From Phoronis australis (Eukaryota > Phoronida > Phoronidae), in assembly GCA_002633005.1 (NCBI GenBank), contig NMRA01000276.1, positions 292,335 through 331,318 of the forward strand: 38,984 nucleotides of DNA, in the 5' to 3' direction. Both the position numbers and the translations under genes were made by a program. The notes under the pieces are model-generated. The model was not told the DNA's origin and searched no databases. It worked only from the letters and a program-made list of their open reading frames with translations. Positions 19,958 to 30,898 of this stretch are shown here, piece by piece; positions within the stretch are counted from its first letter, which is position 1; the number at the start of each line of letters is the position of its first letter.

Positions 19958-21966
19958 TTCCTGGGTCAGCTGACATCTACATTTTGTCTGTAAACCGTGT
20001 TCGGCGGTCCGTTAACCGTGTTTCCTCGTGAATATATCCCGTGTATTTGGGTGCGTGGATCGTGTTTTGCGAGTCCGTTCCCATGTTCGCGAGTCAGTGG
20101 ATGGTGTTTGCAGGTCTGTGAGTCGTGTTCATGCGTCCGTGCCCGTGTTTATGAGGCCGTTGACCGTGTAGTTTAGGTACCTTGAGTTTGTCCCCAAGAA
20201 ATGACTGTTTGATGAAATCAACCTCAGCATGGAATCAGATGGAGGCCAAGTAAAAGTAAGATATGTGCCCACTTTCAGCATCAGAAAGGCTCTAAACCCA
20301 AGGCAAGGCTAAGCTTGAGTTTGGAATGTAAGTGGAAATGCAGCCAACAAAGAATTTCTGGAAGAACAGAATGTATCGATTCCAGTTGGGTCAGTAAGGT
20401 AAGTTGTTATGCAAGTGCAGGTCATCAATGCTCTATACCTGTTGATAATGAATTTATTATATTCTTTGCTTTTTCAAGATTCTGACTGATGCCAAGAAGT
20501 AAATTTTAAAGAGCCACAAAGCCGGGCACAACCCTACATGAATAGTGACACTTGAGTACTAGAGTAATTTTAGTAACTACTTCCAGTACAGCCTTGTATT
20601 AGTAAAACATTCTCTTTTTCTCAACATTTAGGGTTTGTCGAAATACATGCCATTTTATGAATATGCATGTGTAAGAAGTGGAAATTTGGTGTCCATTATC
20701 AAAAGATTTAATGGAGCCCTTGGCTCTTAGCTAGATCACGTCAATTTCCCTTCTAATTCACTTGTTGTCACTTCTGATCGGTCACATTGTTCTATCTGTA
20801 TAACCAGAGATATATGATTTTCCTCATATGCAGTGGAACCCCATTACAGTGGAGCCTAATTTAACATGGTTAAAGTAATAATAGGGTCCCTAATATCTGA
20901 AGCATTCAACTTCAAGAATAAGACTGGGGAAAAAACATTTTGGGATTCAAAATACAGAATTCTATTGGGAGTTGTGTTATGCCTTCTTACCATAATACTC
21001 TATTTCAGTTCTATACAGTTCTATGTATAAGTTATGTTTTGTGAGTTTGGGCCAGAGCTTGTGAGTCACTGGATAGAGTTAACAGACCTTGAACTATGTT
21101 TATGGTGAGGAACTATGTTCATAAATGCACAGTCTGTTTAGTTCTATGCCAGTTGTTTCACCACACCTGTCAACATTTGAAAAAGTTCCTCTGAGAGGGA
21201 AGACTGCTTGTAATGAAAGCTTAGGTGCTCCAAGTAGGTCATAACAAGATTTTTATAGTACTTTCCAAAGTTACTCCAGGTTGAGTTAGTGTCCACTGAG
21301 GCAAAGTTTGAAAGGTTCATTTGGCTAAAAATATTGAAGATGCATTGTATTCCCTTTAGCCTGAAAATCATGTAAAACATAAAATTTTCTCAATCAGCAT
21401 CTTGGCATGAAGTGTGTTGGATCTTATCTTAGTTTTATGGCTTTTCAAAGACATTGTAATGCTATGTATCAAAACAGATAGTTTTCCACGTCGATGAATC
21501 TGCCAAAAACTCCAAGTGACATTACAAACAGAAAGCCAGTGAAGCATTATCTGTAACCCGTGAATTACTCCTGGTCAGAGTGATGTTCTGAAGAATGTCT
21601 CTCACCTCAGCAGATTAAATTTTTCCCATTTAGCAGCACTCAATCGTTCTGGGAAACTCGCACTGTTTGATGCCTTTGAAATGAAAGTATTGCTGAAGAA
21701 GATCGTCGATTTTAACTGCGACAAAAGATTGTTAAGTCAATAGAATTGCCGCAGTAGTGCATTTCATGTATGTACGACTCAAACATTTGAAATACAGTAT
21801 GTCAAAAGTAGTCGGACAAAATGCTATTTCCATTTCGTGACGTGTAATCTGTGCTGACTAAAGATGTCTCATTGTACACCTAATTTGCTCGCACTTTGTA
21901 AATGTGACCACATTTATTCTATTTACTTGATTTATGGCGTGTAATTTGCCTGTGTCCTATATCAGC
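19958..21966 (+). repeat. allelic duplicate, second copy (contig start)
   Basis: Starts inside the loop of the hairpin at the position equal to 17449 and runs in parallel to 19956, then continues into unique sequence. It repeats the plus-strand pseudogene remnants (20172-20405 and 21490-21743), with AAA AAC TCC AAG TGA giving an extra stop. Confidence 0.85.
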
Positions 21967-22523
21967 CTCAATATAGTATTACTATTTTCTAAACTACTTT
22001 GGTGCTTGTTTAATGTTTGGCTATCTTATTATCGTTTTGCTACATAAGTACAGTATAACCTGCTCTGCTGGGTTTCTATGTCTAACATAATAAACAATAA
22101 TTTAAATCAGGAGAGTTTTTAAATATTGCCCAACTTTGTTCCAAAATCTTTTTGCAGAATTACCCAAGTTTACTTGCGTAAAGTCTGAACGTCTGTGTAT
22201 TTTATTTTCATTTTGCTGCACATGCATGGTCTTAAAATTTTTTGATGAAGTAGCTGACACCACATGTATTAGTCTCGAGACTGCTGAATTTTTGTATTCT
22301 GACTGATGGTAAGCACCAAGGGCTGTTCCAGTAAAATCCGTGTGGGGGGGGGGACGGCAGTAGAAATAAAATTCATGGGTGGTGGTCTTCAGAAAAAAAC
22401 TCAAATTATGGGTGGTCGTTCCTGTAAGAAGTGATGCATTAAAAATGGATGGTATTTTTTGATCTGCTAACGTTGACAGGTTGGTTAATTCAGCCAACAC
22501 ATCTCCAAAGAAATCAAAACTCA

Positions 22524-22524
22524 N
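22524..22524. other. assembly gap (single N)
   Basis: Single N between unrelated sequences. A run of ten G lies about 180 bp to its left. Confidence 0.8.
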
Positions 22525-22762
22525 GGGGACAGGGCATAGGAATAACCAGAATTTCGCCACATTGGTGCACCCAGCCTAAAATGAAGGGATGCAGGGGTCT
22601 CGAATTTTTGGGTTTGTGGACCTTATTACTAAAAAAAGGTAAATGGGGTTTTTTCAAAGCCTATGCATTGTGCATTCGCCTCCTGAGCCCCCCTGGGTGC
22701 GTGCATATGCTAGTCAGCAATTCGCACCTCAAACTGTCAAATGGTACCTGGGAGAATTTTAG

Positions 22763-22801
22763 GTGGGGGCCCGTGGCCCCCTCCCTAAATCCGCCACTGA
22801 A
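22763..22801 (-). mobile_element. terminus of a DNA-transposon-like repeat
   Basis: The minus strand starts CAGTGGCGGATTTAGGGAGG and continues with a GGGGCC/GGCCCC palindrome. Ends beginning CAGTGGCGGATnnAGG are common termini of non-autonomous DNA transposons in invertebrate genomes as I recall. The partner end is not found; the gap at 22524 may have cut it off. Confidence 0.4.
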
Positions 22802-22829
22802 ACTGTGGTAGGTGCAAAAAACGTCTGAA

Positions 22830-24160
22830 CTGATTTTTCTGCTATTTTGCGTGTGCAATACTCGGTTTCCAGTGTTTTTTGATGAAAATGTCTACAAAAC
22901 TTTCGCAAATACATCTATGTGTTGTGGGTAAAAACAAAAAAAATATTGGTATCCATAAGGCGAGAATATTTAGACATCCATATGAATATCTGGGCGTGGC
23001 TGTTCGGGGACTTTCCCAAATTACAAGCGTAAGAAAAGTTAATTTTAAAACAACCGATGAATGCCAATTTCACCGGCAGTCGATTGTCCTCATAACACCA
23101 GTTTTTCTAACCTCATTTCACAGCATCTATCCCATACAGTTTCAATACATCTCTTTTTATGAATGACTACTCTCACGTTTGCTGATATACACTATATAGA
23201 GATGCAGTTGTCTCCTTCCCGCCCAATACGCACATTATTGTTTTTATTCTACAATAAAATTTGTTGAATCGAGACTTCGAGAAAATCAGACCCACACATT
23301 AAAATTTCAGAATTCGAGTTCGCAGTTATGTATAACTGAAGACTTACTTTATAGATTTTTTACTCAAATATAATGCATTTTGAAAAAGTGAGTTCATTCA
23401 CATATTGGCAGTGTTATCATGTGGGTCAAAGGAAACCAAAGTGCTTTGTTGTGGTTCTCATTCTTTTCTGTCAAGTAACCAAATTAAAGCTTTACGGTTT
23501 CCTTACCAAATAAGCATTTGATATGTTCGAGTGCCTATATTAAGATTTCAAAACTGTATTTTGAATCCTCGCATACATTTGTTACTATGCAGACATTGGC
23601 CAGTTGTACAATTTTGGTGAGGTACCCTACTTCTAGAGCCCGATGCGGTATGAAGAAGGGTGATTGCCTAGACTTTTTATGGTTTTATTTTATAGAGCTA
23701 AGATCAATCTAAACACTGGTTGTAGTTTTGTTGTTTTAAATTTCGCTTCAGCCGAGATAATGAGGCAGGAAGTAGGGCAATTTTCAACATTTCGAAATCA
23801 CCACAAACTAGCTAAACTTGTAGCCTTCAAAAACAGCTAAGATGAAACTGACTCTGTGATATTTTCTATGGCTGGCAAGGTAAAAGACACCTTAATTCAA
23901 TAATAAAATTATAGTGTTTCATTTCCCACTCTTATTCTCAAGGTAAGTTCGTAAAAAGTGCCAAAATGTAGCTGTAACAAGACTTGGAATTGGCAGAAAA
24001 AGCAACACGTTCCCATAGCAACAACAAGGTGGCGCAGGAAAAAAACTTAATGTGGGTATGAAGGTTGGGGCATCAACCCCTATCATCATGCAAAACAATC
24101 GAGGAAATCAGTGACAAAGCCTTTATCACTTTTTGCCTGGTCCATTTGTGGACATGCTCT
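22830..24160. other. CNOT2 intron, no feature recognised
   Basis: Intronic sequence between CNOT2 exons 24923-25005 and 15587-15710. No exon, transposon end or RNA gene that I can support. Confidence 0.5.
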
Positions 24161-24164
24161 TAAG

Positions 24165-24360
24165 GTTAATTCAACAGGTCACAAATGTCTACCACAAAAG
24201 TATTGTCACTCACCCCCAATTCATTTCATGTTCATTCAACTGATGATAACAGTCTACCATTGAAGTATTCTCCCTCACCCCCTATTCATTTCAATCATGT
24301 TATTTCAACAGATGATAACAGTCTATCATGAAAGCATTCTCACTCACCCCTCTATTTACT
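24165..24360. repeat. degenerate ~70-bp tandem repeat, about 2.5 units
   Basis: Units share AACAGTCTACC, AAGTATTCTCCCTCACCCCC and TATTCATTTCA with many changes. A single related string (CACAAAAGTATTCTCACTC) occurs at 16073-16091. Confidence 0.6.
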
Positions 24361-24922
24361 TCTGGGGCACTTGTGTTGGGAGGGTCTGAAAGTATTGAAC
24401 CATTTCACAATATCTATATGAAGCCGTAGACAGTCATACTATCAAAAATAACATGTCTACAGTCCGTTACAAACGACCAATAGTATGAAATTTTGAAAGC
24501 ATTTAACAACATTTAATAAAGTATTGACAGTATTCAATATGTACATAAACCAGAGATAGTAACATTACCATGAATAACATGTCTACAGTACACAACATAT
24601 GATCAATGTAGAATGAAGCATTGAAAAGTACTTCACATCTACAAACATCCAGAGATAGTCACACTGCCACAAGTAAGTTGTAACGTTAAAGTATTTCTAA
24701 AATTTCTTTGACGAACACATTCGCTCAATGTCTGCCATAAATTTCAAACCATGCTCAATTGAATGTCGGTCAAACTTTACATTGCGCCACCCTAACATAC
24801 AACAAGATGTACAGATCCTGAAATTTAACACAGCTGAAATATTGTCCTACCTACGTATTGCTACTTCATAAACATTTCAAGGATAAAAACAAGTTGGCTA
24901 AGAAATATGTGCACTTACTAAC

Positions 24923-25005
24923 TGCTCCTGGTAGAGCCGGGAAATCTTCCTGCTGTATAGTGAACTCAGGTGTCTGCTCTGTAGCTGGTTTACTAACCAT
25001 GCCAA
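24923..25005 (-). CDS. CNOT2: CNOT2 exon (VGMVSKPATEQ..EDFPALPG)
   Basis: An 83-nt exon, two bases plus 27 codons. The acceptor is CTCTTGCAG. It encodes GMVSKPATEQTPEFTIQQ then EDFPALPGA. The EDFPALPG block is a signature of CNOT2. Two donors overlap at the end: GTTAGT at 24917-24922, giving phase 0, and GTAAGT four bases further on. Only the first keeps the frame with the next exon at 15710, although the second is the stronger donor sequence. If GTAAGT is used, a small unseen exon must follow. The intron downstream is about 9.2 kb in this assembly and about 2 kb of it is duplicated. Confidence 0.93.
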
Positions 25006-25237
25006 CTGCAAGAGATGGGTTTAATAGCTATTACAAATGGTAACTTTCACTTCATTATCAATAGAATAATCAGAAATACTGGCAGTAACTAAATGAAAAC
25101 ATTAGAACGCCACAGGTGTCTCACTTTAAATTGATACCATACAATAAATAGTCACCTTAATAAGACATTCTCTTTTAAATTGATTCTCATCCACAGAAAG
25201 CATAATACACAATCTGTCATTTTTGAGATCAAGTTTG

Positions 25238-25381
25238 ACACTAGTAACATGTAAGTACATGAACACATTGTGACACTAGTAACATGTAAGTACATGAACA
25301 CATTCTGACACTAGTAACATGTAAGTACATGAACACATTCTGACACTAGTAACATGTAAGTACATGAACACATTCTGACAC
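25238..25381. repeat. 35-bp minisatellite, 4 units
   Basis: Unit TGACACTAGTAACATGTAAG plus TACATGAACACATTC, in the CNOT2 intron just upstream of exon 24923-25005 in gene order. Confidence 0.95.
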
Positions 25382-26000
25382 TATTTACCTGTACATACAT
25401 ATATTTCACCTTCACCAAAGTCTAATTTTTACATCATGATTATTTGTTCTTCAACATATTTTGGTCAACACAAGCCAAGACTCAATTCTGACACATGACG
25501 AAAGTAAACAAAAAGTTGTAGTAGGTCATTTTTTCAGTTAAAGAAGTTTCAAGTTTTTTGACGACTTGTCAAGAGAGAACTGGTCAGACAACTCTAATAC
25601 GTTATCCAATAACCAGTTGCCACTCATGTTTAAATGGTGATTAACTCGAACTGTTGTCTAATATTGGAACTTGCAAGTTCTCAAAGGGATCCATGAATCC
25701 ATGTACCTGCCATTTCATGCAACTTGACTTTTCTAATCTTATATCCAGTCACTTACAGCACTCAGGGGCTTTTTTGGCCCAAATTCACTTCGGGAAAGTG
25801 GATGTTTCCGAAAGAGGCACTTGGGGACTCTTCCATAACTCCTTGATAATCTATTTTATCGCACTTCAGAACACACACTCACGATAGTATTTGTAAACTT
25901 GAGTTTCAATTGTTTGCCTTCAGACCAGCTTCACTTCAGTTGATGAGAAACCTCAAATGTACCATACAACTTAGAGGACAGATTCTTAAGAAGCTCAACC

Positions 26001-26259
26001 ATCAAGTGACCGTTGTAAATCAGATGGTTTACCAGTCAGTGATGGCCGTGAATCAAATGACCACTCGGAGTGACAGCCATGAACCAGATGACCACTCACA
26101 GAGTCAGCCGTGAATCAGACGACCGCTCACAATGATGGCACTGAATCATATAACCACTCACAGAGACGGCCCTTAGTCAGATGACCACTCGCAGTGACTG
26201 CCATGAATCAGATGACCACTCACAGTGACGGCCCTGAGTCAGATGACCACTCGCAGTGA
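26001..26259. repeat. ~31-bp minisatellite running into a gap
   Basis: Degenerate units of the type CAGTGACNGCCNTGAATC followed by AGATGACCACTCA. The array ends at the N of 26260. Units of the same family lie at 27425-27554 and 30630-30811, next to the CNOT2 exon. Confidence 0.85.
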
Positions 26260-26260
26260 N
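26260..26260. other. assembly gap (single N) in minisatellite
   Basis: Single N at the end of the 31-bp array; the repeat is the likely cause of the break. Confidence 0.85.
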
Positions 26261-26469
26261 CTCCACAATAACAATTCCAAACTCGACGCAAATTTCTAGA
26301 GTTGAGTATCAGTAGGCAACACTACAGTGTTGACTAGCGGAGATGGTAAAACATCTTCGCTGGAGGTATTTATGTAGGACCTATGTTTCAAAAATTTACA
26401 TTGAACTCGTCAGGTGTGACCTACTTTTTAACACTTTGTAGGGCCTACACGTGAAAACCACTTATGACC

Positions 26470-27420
26470 GTCTCACGAATAAAAAAATTGTTGCTAAAAG
26501 CACGTGGCCAGGAAGCGCGCCCTACATACTTGTCACTTGACATCACAGACATTAGTCTCCAGGAACTATCGATGTGATCAGCAATTGCTAAACAAAACGC
26601 GTTCTCGCGATATTGCTTGTGTTATTTCTTTAGTTACAATGCACACCTCTGGCAAATGAACGCTGATGACACGCACGTGCTCACTCACTCACACACGCAG
26701 ACGATCTTTAAAACAAAGGTCACGTGACTACAACATGTGCGTTCGTCCAGATTTTTGCTGGATACAATCTTGCGCAGATTTAAACCTATCTTGTTCATAA
26801 TACCGAATCCACAGGAACTTAAAATCTTAGGGACGCTATTTGGAAAACTTCAATGATGTTTTCAGGTAATTTGTTGAGTCGAAACTATATTTTTATTCAA
26901 GCTGCCCAGTCGACAATCGCTAGGCAGCGGCGCAAAAAGTCGGCGTGCTTTCGCACTGGGATTTCAGCACAATTTTCGGTAGAATGATCGTAATTTAACA
27001 ATGACGAGGTTTGATAGCAACGCATCACAGTTTTGTTGTTTTATTGAAAGCCTGTCACAAGCTACAGATACATCACATAGCGTAAATTTGATGAATCCTA
27101 GTTTCCGATTTCACCCCTTTCTGAGACCGGGTATCAACCGCTTTGGGTTACAATAAGTGCCCCCGCCCCGAGCGCCTTAATACGGCGATTACGGTGCTGT
27201 TTAACTGTCTCTTACTAAAGTAAACTATATGTTAATTGTTGGTAAAATCAGGCTCTCTGATTAGATGCTGAGGGCTGCAGTATCAAGTCAGTCAAGGTTT
27301 TAAACCTGGCGCGGCAATTTTTAAACTTGACACGCTTTCCCCGAAGTCGACGCGCTTTCCCCAGACTCGACACAGCAAAATCCAAACTCGTTACCGCGTC
27401 GAGTCAAAACAGGTCGTGGA
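26470..27420. promoter_or_regulatory. CpG-rich intronic block with palindromic E-box, copy 1
   Basis: Locally rich in CpG (for example AGCGCGCCC, ACGCGTTCTCGCGA, CAGCGGCGC, CCCCGAGCGCC), unlike the CpG-poor AT-rich surroundings. It contains GTCACGTGAC at 26719-26728, a perfect palindrome of the kind bound by USF/MITF/TFEB bHLH factors, plus a second CACGTG at 26502-26507. Near 27325-27390 are 19-bp units like GACGCGCTTTCCCC. Could be an intronic promoter or enhancer of CNOT2. No first exon recognised. Confidence 0.35.
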
Positions 27421-27424
27421 GAAC

Positions 27425-27554
27425 ACTGCACTCACAGTAATGACCGTGAATCAGATGATCAATCATAGTGATGACCCTAAATCACCTGACCTACCAGTTA
27501 GCAATAGATGTGAATCACCTGACCCACCGTACAATGACAGCCATGATGACTTAC
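27425..27554. repeat. 33-bp minisatellite reaching the CNOT2 5' splice site, copy 1
   Basis: Units like TGAATCACCTGACCTACC. On the minus strand each unit carries a GGTNNGTCA donor-like string; the first is the real donor GTAAGT of exon 27555-27641. The matching array in the other copy is 30630-30811. Confidence 0.75.
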
Positions 27555-27641
27555 CGTAGTTTCGTTGCGGAATAGGCGGGGCTATTGTCCTGTTACCAAG
27601 AGAAGGAAATTCTGATGGATCAAAGTTTGGCTGCTGTATGT
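27555..27641 (-). CDS. CNOT2: CNOT2 exon, allelic duplicate of 30812-30898
   Basis: Same 87 coding bases as 30812-30898, acceptor ATATTTCAG, donor GTAAGT. The GTAAGT donor is closer to consensus than the GTAGGT of the other copy. It joins directly, in phase, to 24923-25005. Counted once only in the protein. Confidence 0.9.
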
Positions 27642-28119
27642 CTGAAATATTAAAAGGTAGCACACACCATCAGTAAACCATGTTGTGCTGTGCTTTGTAA
27701 AGTTATCACTAACTAGGTCATTGGTTGGAAATGTAGCTTTCGTGAATCAGCTCGATATGAAATGTACCCCTTGTCACAAGTAAACAAGAGAACTGAGTTT
27801 AATATACAATTATTTACATTCACCGAGGGTCATATGCTATTTTTAAGACCAAAAATGTGATTATCACATGTTAGGGGACTCAGAACCAACATACAGTAGT
27901 CACCAAGAGGCGAACAATAGTTTTGTATATGACATCCACAAAGTAATCCATGGAAGAAAGTCATGTTCCATCGAATGTCACTTGGTTGGGCAGTGAGTGA
28001 GCTCACAAACCGTTGTGACTAACTCTAATAAAACTTCCAGAAGAGGCTCAAAAGGAACAGTCGAATATAATTTGTGGAAGATTCCGTGTTTTACAGCCAT
28101 ACAATGGGAGCTTAAATGC

Positions 28120-28455
28120 AAAAGAATCTGTAAATGTCATTTGGTAACAATGAATAATATTCGTGACCTTCGTGTCAGCAGGCCAATATATACGTAAACA
28201 CAGTCTGTACAGATGATGTGTATTGAAGCTTGTCAGCAGGCCAATATATACGGAAACACAGTCTGGAGAGTTAAAAAATTACAATGTGTCCAAATCTGCA
28301 AATGTCATTTGGTAACAATGGATAATATTCGTGACCTTCGTGTCAGCAGGCCAATATATACAGAAACACAGTCTGTACAGATGATGTGTATTGAAGCTTG
28401 TCAGCAGGACAATATATACCAAACACAGTCTGTACAGAGGATGTGTATTGAAATT
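28120..28455. repeat. 168-bp tandem duplication with nested 58-bp repeat
   Basis: GTCAGCAGGCCAATATATAC-type units start at 28174, 28232, 28342 and 28400, that is spacing 58, 110, 58: a 58-bp pair duplicated as a 168-bp unit. The allelic copy has one unit (31459). Confidence 0.85.
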
Positions 28456-28861
28456 CAGTGAACATTTTAGCCTTTGAATACACATCTTTTGAATACACAT
28501 CTCTTTGTGCAATACCATGATGGAGGAAGCTGTGATGCCTTGATGAAGATTTGCATTCACCAAGTGTTTTATACTTCAAAGTTATTTCAAAAATACACAA
28601 CATCGGAAACTGGAGTTTCAATTTTGCTGACCTTGTCGCAGCAGCGTTTAAGTTGTGGCTTGTGAACCACAATGGAATCTCCAATATTTCACTAAAAATA
28701 ACTTTTTAAGAAGAATTATTTATTGCCGCAACAGAGAGACTACAACAATTGCATTAGAAATATTGTTGTCTGGAGAGTTAAAAAATTACAATGTGTCCAA
28801 ATCATACAAGAATGAGTTATTCTAATCTGAGTAGCGCAACCACTAATAGTAAAATGTATAC

Positions 28862-28926
28862 CTTGAGACCTCTGTGGAAAACCAGTGAAGCCTGACACAC
28901 TAGTCATTGCATTGCTGGGTGTAGAG
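28862..28926 (-). CDS. CNOT2: CNOT2 exon, allelic duplicate of 31922-31986
   Basis: Identical in coding bases and splice sites to 31922-31986. It lies on the 26261-29233 contig, which is nearly all contained in the next contig. It should not be counted as an extra exon: splicing it together with the other copy would repeat the same 22 residues. It is best read as the second haplotype. Confidence 0.85.
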
Positions 28927-29233
28927 CTGTAATACACAAGTGAACAAACAAAGGTGTACCATATGATCAACCAGCTGATATCTGTTTGAAACACTGCATA
29001 CTCAGACATCAATATTGTACTCAAATGTAATATATTGCTAAAACGCAATTGGTATGCGCAATTTAAATGTTCAAATATCAGTAAAAAGGACCACCATACA
29101 TAATTGCATTCAATGGATCTTTTGCTAATAGACCTTGTTACGCACACAATAATACAGGCACATATCTGCTGTGGAGTACAGAGGCACATTGTCACTTTGT
29201 CAGTTAGAAGGCACTGCAAGTCATCATGCACCA

Positions 29234-29234
29234 N
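29234..29234. other. assembly gap (single N) between allelic contigs
   Basis: Single N joining the two 3-kb allelic copies. Confidence 0.9.
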
Positions 29235-29399
29235 CACTACAGTGTTGACTAGCGGAGATGGTAAAACATCTTCGCTGGAGGTATTTATGTAGGACCTATG
29301 TTTCAAAAATGTACATTGAACTGGTCAGGTGTGACCTACTTTTTAACACTTTGTAGGGCCTACACGAGAAAACCACTTATGACTGTCTCACGAATAAAA

Positions 29400-30620
29400 A
29401 AATTGTTGCTAAAAGCACGTGGCCAGGAAGCGCGCCCTACATACCTGTCACTTGACATCGCAGACATTAGTCTCCAGGAACTATCGATGAAGCTACGCCG
29501 GGTAGCTATATCGGCAAGAAATAAATATCGGGCACTAATTTCAGAAAGTTTCTAATGCCGTAAAAACTGTTGCACTGTTTTTAAGAGAGAATGCCTTATT
29601 AATCACTTTTTCAAAGTATTCATAATTGGTGTTTTTAAAGTAAACTACCTGATAAAATGCCCCACTAATAGTGGACACCTCCGCCACCTAATCTCCCAGA
29701 AAATAACTCAGACTCACACATCCAGTCACCCGGCGACTCAACGACATTCGGCCTTAGGCCCTACCGAGACAAATCTCGCAAGTTTTAATAGTAGATGTGA
29801 TCAGCAATTGCTAAACAAAACGCGTTCTCGCGATACTGCTTGTGTTATTTCTTTAGTTACAATGCACACCTCCGGCAAATGAACGCTGATGACACGCACG
29901 TGCTCACTCACTCACACACGCAGACGATCTTTAAAACAAAGGTCACGTGACCACGACATGTGCGTTCGTCCAGATTTTTGCTGGATACAACCTTGCGCAG
30001 ATTTAAACCTATCTTGTTCATAATACCGAATCCACAGGAACTTAAAATCTTAGGGACGCTATTTGGAAAACTTAAGTGATGTTTTCAGGTAATTTGTTGA
30101 GTCAACTATATTTTTATTCAAGCTGCCCAGTCGACGATTGCTAGGCAGCGGCGCAAAAAGTCGGCGTGCTTTCGCTCTGGGATTTCAGCACAAATTTCTG
30201 TAGAATGATCGTAATTTAACAATGACGAAGTTTGATAGCAACGCATCACAGTTTTGTTGTTTTATTGAAAGCCTGTCACAAGCTACAGATACATCACATG
30301 GCGTAAATTTGATGAATCCTAGCTTCCAATTTCACCCCTTTTTGAGACCGGGTATCAACCGCCTTGGGTTACAATAAGCGCCCCCGCCCCGAGCGCCTTA
30401 ATACGGCGATTACGGTGCTGTTTAACTGTCTCTTACTAAAGTGAACTATATGTTAATTGTTGGTAACATCAGGCTCTCTGATTAGATGGTGAGGGCTGCA
30501 GTACCAAGTCAGTCAAGGTTTTAAACCTCGCGCGGCAATTTTTAAACTTGACGCGCTTTCCCCAGACTCGACGCGGCAAAATCCAAACTCGTTACCACGT
30601 CGAGTCAAAACAGGTAGTGG
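29400..30620. promoter_or_regulatory. CpG-rich intronic block with palindromic E-box, copy 2
   Basis: Allelic partner of 26470-27420, interrupted by the 305-bp block 29489-29793. Here the E-box palindrome extends to GGTCACGTGACC (29941-29952). CpG content and the motif are retained despite nearby substitutions. One fewer GACGCGCTTTCCCC unit. Confidence 0.35.
29489..29793. other. 305-bp block present in only one allele copy
   Basis: Copy 1 reads CTATCGATGTGATC without interruption (26566-26579). Copy 2 has CTATCGAT, this block, then GATGTGATC. A GAT at both edges could be a 3-bp target duplication or deletion microhomology. No inverted ends or poly(A) seen. Confidence 0.7.
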
Positions 30621-30811
30621 AGAACACTGCACTCACAGTGACAGCCGTGAATCAGATGACCACTCACAGTGATAGTTGTGAATCAGACACACAGTAATGA
30701 CCGTGAATCAGATGATCAATCATAGTGATGACCCTAAATCACCTGACCTACCAGTTAGCAATAGATGTGAATCACCTGACCCACCGTACAATGACAGCCA
30801 TGATGACCTAC

Positions 30812-30898
30812 CGTAGTTTCGTTGCGGAATAGGCGGGGCTATTGTCCTGTTACCAAGAGAAGGAAATTCTGATGGATCAAAGTTTGGCTGCTGTATGT
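30812..30898 (-). CDS. CNOT2: CNOT2 exon (DPSEFPSLGNR), copy in the longer contig
   Basis: An 87-nt exon, two bases plus 28 codons plus one base. The acceptor is ATGTTTCAG and the donor GTAGGT. It encodes IQQPNFDPSEFPSLGNRTI, then APPIPQRNY; the last G joins TT of the next exon to give Val, so the joined product reads NYVGMV as in CNOT2. The coding bases equal those of 27555-27641. The donor differs: GTAGGT here against GTAAGT in the other copy. Downstream the intron starts with minisatellite units that offer two further in-frame donors. Confidence 0.92.

Larger units (their letters stand above)
26312..29233 (+). repeat. allelic duplicate, first copy
   Basis: Aligns with 29235-32293 and ends at N 29234. 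Substitutions near 2 percent in 28741-29230. Main length differences: a 305-bp block present only in the second copy (29489-29793), extra VNTR units here (28174-28455), and differing minisatellite counts near the CNOT2 exon. It carries duplicate CNOT2 exons. Confidence 0.88.

Noticed and set aside
22102-22560. 152-residue minus-strand frame across the gap
   Set aside because: It reads through an N at a contig join, so the frame is artificial.
26001-26259. Regular ~31-bp repeats resembling a CRISPR array
   Set aside because: Units are contiguous without unique spacers, in a eukaryotic intron, with no cas genes.
28279-28684. Overlapping minus-strand frames with repeated TSFNTHHLYRLC-like text
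   Set aside because: They are produced by the 58/168-bp VNTR and lie in a CNOT2 intron.
28740-29306. 188-residue minus-strand frame
   Set aside because: It runs through introns on both sides of the 65-nt CNOT2 exon and across an N; only 28862-28926 is exon.
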